Assembly: GCA_023442905.1 (NCBI GenBank)
Contig: JAEZWY010000221.1
Span: 1-7,483, forward strand
Direction: 5' to 3'
From: Bacillota bacterium
GTDB lineage: Bacteria > Bacillota > Bacilli > Lactobacillales > Aerococcaceae
Length of the DNA: 7,483 nt
Of this stretch, positions 1-5,435 are shown piece after piece; position 1 is the stretch's first letter, and each line of letters starts with the position of its first letter. The notes under the pieces are model-generated. The model was not told the origin of the DNA. It made no database searches and saw only the letters and a list, made by a program, of their open reading frames with translations. The position numbers and the translations under genes are program-made.

Positions 1-2
1 GG

Positions 3-31
3 TTATTTTTATGCAAAATTTTCGGTATACT
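3..31 (+). promoter_or_regulatory. Possible transposase promoter (good -10, poor -35)
   Basis: TATACT at 26-31 is a good sigma-A -10 hexamer about 33 bases before the transposase ATG. At a 17-base spacing the -35 position (3-8) reads TTATTT, which is poor. In IS3-family elements a strong promoter often forms only when the ends join in the circular intermediate, so a weak resident promoter would not be surprising. The call rests on the -10 alone. Confidence 0.3.
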
Positions 32-63
32 CTATTTGAGTTATACAGAAGGGAGTGGACAGG

Positions 64-1404
64 ATGAGTAAAAAGATATATAGCCAAGCTGAGATTCAAG
101 CTTTAAGAAACAATCCTAATGTGAAAAGTGTGACAGAGAAAAGTATTACCTATTCATCAGAATTCAAAATAAAGGCCATTAAACAAAGCAAACAAGGCAT
201 GAAATCCACTCAGATATTTGAACTTGCTGGACTTCCTTCTCATTTAATCGGAAAAGGAAAATCCGATCAATCACTATCACGTTGGAAAAGATTATATAAA
301 GATCACGGAGAAGATGTATTGTTACAAGAGACTCGTGGTTCAAAAAATAATGGTCCCTATGGACCAAGAGAACAATTATCGTTACAAGAGGCGCTAGACA
401 AAGCAAATGCCCGTATAGCCTATCTAGAGGGGAATCTTGAACTAGTAAAAAAATTAGAACAGCACGAGAGGAGCGTGAAAAACGACAAAAGAAACGACTT
501 AAGTAAACAAGAACGCTTTAGATTAATTAACCAAATTATTCGTGAGAATCAACTTGCTGGAATGGTGAATCATTTATGCGACCTTGCAGGGGTAAGTAAA
601 AGCGGCTACTATTACTGGCTAAATAGTAGCGATAAACGTGCTGAGCGTGATCGAAATGATTGGGAAGATTTCCAATTGTTATATAGAATTTTTCTGGATA
701 AGAAGAAGTGTGGGATTGATGAAATAAAAATGGCGTTAGAAACTGAATACGATGTAGTAATGAATCATAAAAAAATCAGAAGAATTTTGCGCAAGAATAA
801 CATCATATCATCAATACGAGCAGCGAAACCATACCGTAAAATGATGAAGGCAACCCAAGAAAATGCTACCAAGAAAAACCTTGTCAATCGTCAGTTTGAT
901 CAAGGTATCCCGTACAAAGTATTTCTCACAGATATCACTTATCTTCCTTATGGAAGTGGACAATGGGCCTATCTTTCAGCGGTTAAGGATGGTGCTACCG
1001 GCGAGATTGTTGCACATCACTTCTCAACTAGCTTAAAAATGAATTTAGTTTATGAAACGCTAGATAAATTAAATAATGTGATTAAGGATATGCCAGTAAT
1101 GGAAAGGTATATCCACTCAGATCAAGGGGTTCATTATACCTACCCTGTTTTCCAGGAAAAAGTTGAGAATATGGGGCTAATACAGTCTATGTCGAGGCGC
1201 GGTAACTGTTGGGACAATGCACCTATGGAATCATTCTTTGGTCATATGAAGGACGTTGTATTATCTGAAAGAACAGAAACACTACAAGATCTTTGGTATG
1301 CAGTTGAAGATTATATTGAATTTTACAACAATCGTCGCTATCAGAAAAAATTAAAAAAGATGACCCCGACAGCTTATCGGGATCATCTTTTGTGGGTAGC
1401 GTAA
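64..1404 (+). CDS. IS3-family DDE transposase, single ORF
   Basis: This 446-residue transposase catalyses copy-out/paste-in movement of the surrounding IS. Order of parts: an N-terminal helix-turn-helix region (about residues 30-85), a leucine-rich coiled coil (about 105-140), an HTH_21-like segment (about 145-190, ending SGYYYWL), then an rve/RNase H-fold catalytic core. The acidic triad is D290 (LTDITYL), D353 (HSDQG) and E389 (PMESFF). D353 and E389 are 35 residues apart, and K396 lies seven after E389, as expected of this family. I chose ATG 64 because AGAAGGGAG (47-55) sits about 8 bases upstream; GTG 55 in the same frame would overlap that site. Most IS3 relatives split the protein into OrfA and OrfB joined by a -1 frameshift. 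Here both halves are in one frame, although a slippery A7 run (447-453) sits at the expected junction. The gene looks intact. Confidence 0.93.
   Translation: MSKKIYSQAEIQALRNNPNVKSVTEKSITYSSEFKIKAIKQSKQGMKSTQIFELAGLPSHLIGKGKSDQSLSRWKRLYKDHGEDVLLQETRGSKNNGPYGPREQLSLQEALDKANARIAYLEGNLELVKKLEQHERSVKNDKRNDLSKQERFRLINQIIRENQLAGMVNHLCDLAGVSKSGYYYWLNSSDKRAERDRNDWEDFQLLYRIFLDKKKCGIDEIKMALETEYDVVMNHKKIRRILRKNNIISSIRAAKPYRKMMKATQENATKKNLVNRQFDQGIPYKVFLTDITYLPYGSGQWAYLSAVKDGATGEIVAHHFSTSLKMNLVYETLDKLNNVIKDMPVMERYIHSDQGVHYTYPVFQEKVENMGLIQSMSRRGNCWDNAPMESFFGHMKDVVLSERTETLQDLWYAVEDYIEFYNNRRYQKKLKKMTPTAYRDHLLWVA
1355..1391. terminator. Bidirectional intrinsic terminator inside the transposase 3' end
   Basis: Arms 1355-1369 and 1377-1391 form a 15-bp stem with one C-A mismatch and a 7-base loop. 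The G+C core is CCCGA/TCGGG. The stem opens with AAAAGATGA and closes with TCATCTTTT, so it has a U-run after the stem on the + strand and another on the - strand (A-run 1353-1358). It lies within the last translated codons of the transposase, so the same bases encode protein and could stop transcription both ways. Function is inferred from structure. Confidence 0.6.
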
Positions 1405-1420
1405 CTCTCTTTTTTTATTT

Positions 1421-1444
1421 GTTCAGTTTAACGGTAGGGTTTCA
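1421..1444 (-). repeat. Right terminal inverted repeat of the IS (outer end at 1444)
   Basis: Read on the - strand from 1444 inwards, the end begins TGAAACCCTACCGTTAAACT. It starts with TG and abuts the interrupted wzz frame exactly. The inner limit of the repeat cannot be set because the partner end lies outside the window; 1421 is an approximate boundary. Confidence 0.6.
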
Positions 1445-1543
1445 GGCTGTGATTGTAGCGCCTAATATTGTCATGTTGATTATCCGTACAAAGTACTTCT
1501 TAAATAATTGCCACAGATCATATAATGTAAATTCTTTTTCCAT
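1442..1543 (-). pseudogene. Wzz/YveK-type chain-length determinant, N-terminal fragment cut by the IS
   Basis: The - strand reads AGGAGG (1548-1553), four bases, then ATG at 1543. The product begins MEKEFTLYDLWQLFKKYF and continues into a hydrophobic stretch (RIINMTILGA). This matches the start of Wzz-domain proteins of Gram-positive EPS/CPS loci: a short acidic/polar leader, the D-L-W/Y-x-x-x-x-K-x pattern, then the first membrane helix. These proteins set polysaccharide chain length and activate the partner BY-kinase (CpsC/EpsA/YveK type). Host coding ends after 33 codons at 1445, where the frame runs into the IS and immediately meets a TGA formed by the IS end (1442-1444). Intact relatives are usually 200-300 residues, so this is a small N-terminal stub; the remainder should lie left of the IS. 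Such a gene normally opens an EPS operon, so a second polysaccharide operon probably continues leftwards. The identification rests on a short segment but is characteristic. Confidence 0.75.
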
Positions 1544-1666
1544 TTGTCCTCCTGAATAATAGCCTCATATTTTAATAGAAATAGATAAAAATGAATTTCT
1601 CATTAATAAATTATCTAAAAATTCATATAGTATTTTTTGAAAAGAGAAATTTTCTATACGAGATTT

Positions 1667-1696
1667 ATTATAATCCAAAATCGAATATCTCATCAA
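1667..1696 (-). promoter_or_regulatory. Sigma-A-type promoter for the interrupted wzz gene
   Basis: On the - strand, TTGATG (1691-1696) and a perfect TATAAT (1667-1672) are separated by 18 bases. Predicted transcription starts near 1660, giving a leader of about 115 bases before the wzz ATG at 1543. The site lies between the upstream operon's terminator and wzz, as expected for the promoter of a separate EPS operon. Transcripts from it would now run into the IS in antisense orientation to the transposase. Confidence 0.6.
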
Positions 1697-1756
1697 TGTA
1701 ATTTACACAAATAAAACAATTTCGTGATATTTAATATGGAATTATTATTTATAGGT

Positions 1757-1805
1757 TAAAAAAAAGAACATAAAAACTTTTTTAATAAAAAGTTTTTATG
1801 TTCTT
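1757..1805 (-). terminator. Intrinsic terminator of the polysaccharide operon
   Basis: Arms 1787-1805 and 1764-1782 form a perfect 19-bp stem with a 4-base loop. On the - strand it is followed by a run of six further T residues (1763-1758). It starts 14 bases after the DUF218 stop codon. The stem is AT-rich (AAGAACATAAAAACTTTTT), so its strength comes from length rather than G+C. The + strand side lacks a comparable U-run, so it acts mainly on - strand transcripts. Confidence 0.85.
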
Positions 1806-1818
1806 ATACAATTTTGTT

Positions 1819-2439
1819 TTAATTATTTAACCAGTTGTCAATATTATAAGCTCTAAAATAATAGCCAATAAACTTAAAGTATTCCGTTAAGGCATTTTTC
1901 TTAACTTCGTTACTAGCTTTGTACCATGGGCCAAAGCCATAATCATATCCATTTTGATCTAGTAGTCTATGATTAGCCCCAACAAAGGTTAGATTGAAAT
2001 CATAATTTTTTTCTTTCATTACACGATTAAATATTAATTTCGTCCGTAGCGTATGATAGTCGGAAGTAAGAATAATCGCAGAATCTAGTTGCATCTCATC
2101 CAACAATGCTAACGTATTAGTTGCATTCGTATAGGTAGTGGTTGACTGATCTTCATCAATTATTTGTTCATCAGTAATCCCACGCTCGTTATAAATAGAT
2201 TTGTCTATAGTTGTCAGAGGGGAAGCGATAATTCTATTTGATTTACTAAACCCTTCATTTACCAGGTTTACTGCCACACGCTCTCTTTCAAAATTTGTCG
2301 AGCCTTGTAATACCACGATGATATCTGATTGCTTTGGTTCTTCACTTTGATTCAAGCTGAGTAAGATTGTGATGAAGCTACCTAAAAATAAGAAGCCCAT
2401 GCAGGCGACGAAAATTAGCCATTTATTCATATATTTCAT
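1819..2439 (-). CDS. DUF218/YdcF-like membrane-anchored protein
   Basis: A 206-residue protein with a short cytoplasmic start, one hydrophobic anchor (about residues 7-29) and a DUF218 (YdcF/SanA/ElyC-like) domain outside the membrane. Visible family landmarks are DIIVVLQG (39-46), the ERERVAVNL arginine helix (51-59), the ST-TTYTNA segment (99-106), which corresponds to the usual E-S-x-x-T-x-E-N-A motif, and ILTSDYHTLR (123-132) for the T-S-x-Y-H-x-x-R motif. Some relatives affect envelope polymers or lipid carriers, but the biochemical activity is poorly defined and I assign none. ATG 2439 is chosen because AGGAGG lies 5 bases upstream; the GTG at 2457 has no such site. It is the last gene before the terminator and is separated from the acetyltransferase by 194 bases, so it may have its own promoter. 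The family call is fairly secure; a role in polysaccharide export or carrier handling is inferred from context. Confidence 0.82.
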   Translation of the reverse strand: MKYMNKWLIFVACMGFLFLGSFITILLSLNQSEEPKQSDIIVVLQGSTNFERERVAVNLVNEGFSKSNRIIASPLTTIDKSIYNERGITDEQIIDEDQSTTTYTNATNTLALLDEMQLDSAIILTSDYHTLRTKLIFNRVMKEKNYDFNLTFVGANHRLLDQNGYDYGFGPWYKASNEVKKNALTEYFKFIGYYFRAYNIDNWLNN

Positions 2440-2487
2440 GAGCCCTCCTAAACACACACTATTATTTATATAGTTGACTCATTTCTA

Positions 2488-2493
2488 ATTATA
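2488..2493 (-). promoter_or_regulatory. Possible -10 of an internal promoter before the DUF218 gene
   Basis: A perfect TATAAT (- strand, 2488-2493) lies about 49 bases upstream of the DUF218 ATG, giving a leader of about 40 bases. No convincing -35 is found at 16-18 bases. The unusually large gap before this gene makes an internal promoter plausible, but chance occurrence in AT-rich DNA cannot be excluded. Confidence 0.25.
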
Positions 2494-2623
2494 CACTTTG
2501 AAAATTATTATGTGTGATGAATTTTTTAAATTTCATTTTATCTATATTTTTACGCATTAGCAAATTACTCAACCTGTCTTTGTCCGGGTTTTGAAATAAT
2601 TGATTTCCCAAAACTGCATAAAA
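2489..2623 (-). pseudogene. Possible remnant of a lost gene (44-codon open tail without a start)
   Basis: Between the CysE-like acetyltransferase and the DUF218 gene, one - strand frame is open for 44 codons between two stops. It contains FQNPDKDRLSNLLMRKN followed by a lysine-rich end, which reads like the C-terminus of a real protein. It has no plausible ribosome-binding site or start at its upstream edge. I do not recognise the family. Either it is the decayed 3' end of a deleted gene or it is an accidental open stretch; its length alone does not decide. Confidence 0.25.
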
Positions 2624-2633
2624 TTACTTTGTA

Positions 2634-3128
2634 TTATATTTTACTATATGCTTCAATAGCTTCTTTATCAGATAATACTTTAATAGTTGTCGCAGGAATT
2701 CCTACAGCTACGCCTTTGTTGGGAACATCTTTATGCACGACAGCTCCTGCCCCAATTTGAGCATAGTCACCGATAATAATTGGTCCCAAAATTTTGGCGC
2801 CAGTACCAATCATAACATTCTTACCTATAGTGGGTGCATAAATTTTCTGTTTATCCTTTAGTCGATATTTCCCCATATTTCCACCGATAGTAACTTGGTG
2901 CATAATTACCGTGTTTTCCCCAACAAATGTTTGCTCATTGATAACTATCCCCAAGGCATTATGACCAAATATAGCGTTTGGATGTATATCGGCAGAGGGA
3001 GGAATTTCACAAGAAAATAATATTCTGTTAATACTTTCTAAAAGTTTTGCTGGCAATAACATTTTTTTCAAGTATAGTTTTCGTGAAATATTGAAAATTC
3101 TACCGGATAGATTTTTCTTTTGCTTCAT
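2634..3128 (-). CDS. CysE-like hexapeptide-repeat O-acetyltransferase of polysaccharide type
   Basis: A 164-residue left-handed beta-helix acetyltransferase, expected to move an acetyl group from acetyl-CoA onto a sugar hydroxyl. The C-terminal two thirds align by eye with serine acetyltransferase: ADIHPNA carries D47 and FGHNALGIV carries H56, corresponding to the catalytic Asp-His pair of CysE. HQVTIGG, MIGTGAKILG, IGDYAQIGAGAVV and the closing VGIPATTIKV also match. The large helical N-terminal domain of true serine acetyltransferases is absent, and the CysE loop G-D-R-H-P is replaced by a lysine-rich loop (about 86-96). Both features fit polysaccharide modification better than cysteine synthesis. 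ATG 3128 is preferred because GAGG lies about 9 bases upstream; ATG 3149 has no such site. It follows the GT4 gene by 42 bases, in the same operon. Family confidence is high; the acceptor sugar is unknown. Confidence 0.87.
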   Translation of the reverse strand: MKQKKNLSGRIFNISRKLYLKKMLLPAKLLESINRILFSCEIPPSADIHPNAIFGHNALGIVINEQTFVGENTVIMHQVTIGGNMGKYRLKDKQKIYAPTIGKNVMIGTGAKILGPIIIGDYAQIGAGAVVHKDVPNKGVAVGIPATTIKVLSDKEAIEAYSKI

Positions 3129-3170
3129 ACATAATATCCTCAATATCATTACATGACTGGATTTTTTAAA

Positions 3171-4283
3171 TTAACGATTAGCTATTTCTGTATACAATGA
3201 AATGATCATATTTAATGTATTGTCAATATTAAAAGTATCCATTACTTTAGTATCTTTCTGCCTAATTTCACTCAAAATAAAAGATTCAATCTGCTCACAC
3301 CAAGCTTCTATATTTGAAGACGATATATCTAAGAACGATATTCTATCTGAAATAATAATTTCTTCAGAAACTTTTTTGGAGACTACCAATGGCAATAAGT
3401 TTATTTGTGCCTCAATAGTAGCTAGAGGTAAACCTTCATAAAAAGAAGGAAAAAGAAATACATCAAATATATTCAAATATTCAGCAACGTTTGAAACACT
3501 ACCTAACAGGACAACGTGGTCATCTAATTCCAATTCTTTCACTTTAGACAAAATCTGAGATTTCAAGGGTCCATCACCTAGTAAGAGCAATTTTGACTCG
3601 GGATATTTTTTCCTGAATTCCTTAAAAATAACTAGCAAGAATGCATGATTCTTAACTGGGAAAAAATTGCCAACATGACCGATAATTAGATTTTTTTCAA
3701 GATTCAGTTCACCTCTTAGCTCTGATCTAACACTAGGTCTATAGTTAAATTGATCATAGGAAATCCCATTTGGTATTTTACAAAACTGACTTTCTTTTCC
3801 AAACAACCAATTACCAGCTAAATTCGAGACTGCTATCTTTTCGATATTATATCTGTTTATATATTTTTGATTTAAAAAATGTATACAATTATGTAGTTTC
3901 TGAAACTGAAATCCCTTGTCTGCATAAGAACTATGTGAATGGATGATGATATTATAGAACCCGTTTCTTATGGACATTTTTACAGGAACTATATTGGCAA
4001 GTGAATTAGTATGGAAGTGAAAGACACTATAATCACTGCTATTATTCTGCCAAAAATGATGCCAAACTTTCCTATATTTGATTGGATTATCTCTAAAATG
4101 TGGAAAGTGAATTATTTTTCCACCTAATTGATAAATTTCATTGTCAAAATCCCCTTCATCGTCACCATGGACAATAAAATGGAATTGAAACTGTGTTCTA
4201 TCAATTTTTCGATATATATTCATGAGGAAAGTTTCCATGCCTCCGCGATTCATTATACCTACATAATGTAGCACATATTTCAC
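3171..4283 (-). CDS. GT4-family (GT-B fold) glycosyltransferase
   Basis: A 370-residue retaining-type glycosyltransferase predicted to add one sugar to the lipid-linked polysaccharide repeat on the cytoplasmic side. The N-terminal acceptor domain begins MKYVLHYVGIMNRGGMETF, with the glycine-rich loop typical of EpsF/CpsF-like enzymes, and includes HSHSSY (115-120). The C-terminal donor domain holds GHVGNFFPVKNH (202-213), LLLLGDGPL (232-240), VVLLGSV and the E-x7-E signature in FYEGLPLATIEAQ (E283, E291). At N206 the family usually has an arginine contacting the donor diphosphate; the partner lysine K211 is kept. The start is GTG 4283, with GAGGAGGGG 8 bases upstream. The gap from the preceding GT2 gene is 96 bases with no terminator. 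There is no signal peptide or membrane segment. The family is clear; donor and linkage cannot be read from sequence. Confidence 0.93.
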   Translation of the reverse strand: MKYVLHYVGIMNRGGMETFLMNIYRKIDRTQFQFHFIVHGDDEGDFDNEIYQLGGKIIHFPHFRDNPIKYRKVWHHFWQNNSSDYSVFHFHTNSLANIVPVKMSIRNGFYNIIIHSHSSYADKGFQFQKLHNCIHFLNQKYINRYNIEKIAVSNLAGNWLFGKESQFCKIPNGISYDQFNYRPSVRSELRGELNLEKNLIIGHVGNFFPVKNHAFLLVIFKEFRKKYPESKLLLLGDGPLKSQILSKVKELELDDHVVLLGSVSNVAEYLNIFDVFLFPSFYEGLPLATIEAQINLLPLVVSKKVSEEIIISDRISFLDISSSNIEAWCEQIESFILSEIRQKDTKVMDTFNIDNTLNMIISLYTEIANR

Positions 4284-4379
4284 AAAAACTTCCCCTCCTC
4301 TATATCAAAAGTACTATTGTAGAATATTTATCCGTCATAAAATAAACCGAATTTTATCAGCTAATAATTTGAAAAAACT

Positions 4380-5417
4380 CTATTTTTTCAATATACGCTT
4401 TGCAATAGTTTTGGTACTCTGATTTGTTTTTAAATAGATATGTAACTGATTGATGCGATTATTTTTAAGCATAATTTGAATGATTTTTTCGTTCCTTGAT
4501 TTCGCAACTAATTTATTGAAATCAAAATATTTTGAAAATTGTTGAATTGTATTCTTTAAATGTACTTTCTGCTCAGTGTTAGATAAGTCACTTCTGTACC
4601 CCATATTAATTGCTGTTAAGATATGTTTAAAAATTTGATAGTAATGTTTCCGCCAGTTTACTTTATGATCATTTTTTTCTTCTACTAGATGTTTTAATCG
4701 ATCAATTTCAGTTAAAAATCTAGTCATATCATCTGCTATTCGCAAATCTACACTGTAGGTAGCTTGATCATCATGAATTTGATAATGGTAGAAATGTTGG
4801 TCTGTAACAAATATGTCATTTATATGCTGTAAATAAACGAGGTTAAACAGTAGGTCTTCGCCCATTTTCATTCCTAAAGGAAATTCGATATTATTTTCAT
4901 GAATGATCGATGATTTAAATAGTTTATTAGTTGGTGAATTGGTCAACTCTGCTTCGTAGTTATCCCAAAAATTTGCGATAAAATCATCAAAAGTTAACCG
5001 TCTCTTTTTATAAATACCCGAACTTTTAGCTGTATGACCATCTTTAAAGTGACGAACTAAACCAAAAATGATGATATCAGCTTTTTCATTGCGTTGTTCA
5101 TTAATTAAATAAGCAATTGTTTCAGCATCAATAGTATCATCACTATCTACAAATATAATAAACTCGCCTCGACTTGCTTCTATTCCACTATTTCTAGCTT
5201 TTGAAACCCCACCATTTTTTTGGTCTATCACTTGAATCCGCGGATCTTTTTTCGCCCAATCAAGGCAAATATCAAGCGATCTGTCAGTTGATCCATCATT
5301 TACTAATATACATTCTAAATTTTGATAATCTTGCTTTAAAATTGAAGAAATACATTTCGACAAATAAGGTGCTGCATTATAAACAGGCACGATAACGGAA
5401 ACCAGTGGCTCTATAAT
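4380..5417 (-). CDS. GT2-family glycosyltransferase with apparent AUU start
   Basis: An inverting GT-A glycosyltransferase, expected to use a nucleotide-sugar and a metal ion to extend the repeat unit. Counting from the AUU, landmarks are EPLVSVIVPVYN (3-14, first strand and nucleotide loop), VNDGSTDRS (39-47), NGGVSKARNSG (68-78) and the DxD-type FVDSDD with D91 and D93. A helical, lysine-rich C-terminal region ends in KRILKK. The first conventional start, GTG 5390, falls inside the first beta strand and would yield 336 residues lacking SVIV. No ATG, GTG or TTG occurs between GTG 5390 and the in-frame stop at 5421-5423. ATT at 5417 lies 7 bases after GAAAGGA and gives the standard family N-terminus (345 residues), so I annotate it as the start. 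It follows the other GT2 gene by 18 bases. CTG 5405 or a sequencing error restoring ATG are alternatives. Product confidence is high; start confidence is moderate. Confidence 0.9.
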   Translation of the reverse strand: MIEPLVSVIVPVYNAAPYLSKCISSILKQDYQNLECILVNDGSTDRSLDICLDWAKKDPRIQVIDQKNGGVSKARNSGIEASRGEFIIFVDSDDTIDAETIAYLINEQRNEKADIIIFGLVRHFKDGHTAKSSGIYKKRRLTFDDFIANFWDNYEAELTNSPTNKLFKSSIIHENNIEFPLGMKMGEDLLFNLVYLQHINDIFVTDQHFYHYQIHDDQATYSVDLRIADDMTRFLTEIDRLKHLVEEKNDHKVNWRKHYYQIFKHILTAINMGYRSDLSNTEQKVHLKNTIQQFSKYFDFNKLVAKSRNEKIIQIMLKNNRINQLHIYLKTNQSTKTIAKRILKK

Positions 5418-5424
5418 TATTCAA

Positions 5425-5431
5425 TCCTTTC
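5425..5431 (-). promoter_or_regulatory. Ribosome-binding site supporting the AUU start
   Basis: GAAAGGA on the - strand ends 7 bases before ATT 5417, an ideal distance. It is 34 bases from the GTG at 5390, too far to serve that codon. It lies just after the TGA of the preceding GT2 gene (5436-5438), so ribosomes ending there could re-initiate. Confidence 0.55.
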
Positions 5432-5435
5432 ATTA

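Larger units (their letters stand above)
1..1444 (+). mobile_element. IS3-family insertion sequence, right part (left end outside window)
   Basis: The segment carries a full IS3-type transposase gene, a short 3' non-coding tail and a right end that can be placed precisely. At 1444/1445 the - strand wzz reading frame breaks, and the IS side begins (read on the - strand) with TGAAACCCTACCG. The terminal TG/CA dinucleotide is the usual IS3-family end. The matching left end is not found in bases 1-63, so the element starts left of the window. Target duplications in the family are normally 3-5 bp, so GGC(T) from 1445 is the expected duplicated flank. The transposase is transcribed opposite to the disrupted gene. 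I cannot name the IS. Confidence 0.85.
1544..1818. other. Intergenic region between two polysaccharide operons
   Basis: These 275 bases hold no credible gene. From right to left they contain the terminator of the DUF218-ending operon, a - strand promoter and an AT-rich leader of about 115 bases ahead of the wzz start. The leader contains an inverted repeat (TAGATAA 1582-1588, TTATCTA 1611-1617) enclosing a small AATGA/TCATT hairpin (1590-1604). In such AT-rich DNA this could be chance. Confidence 0.6.

Noticed and set aside
55..63. GTG 55 as transposase start
   Set aside because: It overlaps the likely ribosome-binding site AGAAGGGAG; ATG 64 has proper spacing.
179..406. 75-codon - strand open frame inside the transposase
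   Set aside because: It is a shadow of a well-supported DDE transposase, with no ribosome-binding site or recognisable domain.
2440..2457. GTG 2457 as start of the DUF218 gene
   Set aside because: The AGGAGG lies after this codon and 5 bases before ATG 2439, so the downstream ATG is the start.
3202..3441. 79-codon + strand open frame
   Set aside because: It lies antisense to the conserved GT4 donor domain and has no family features.
5377..5433. ATG at 5433 as start of the second GT2 gene
   Set aside because: It is in a different frame from the GT2 protein and reaches a stop (5377-5379) after 18 codons.
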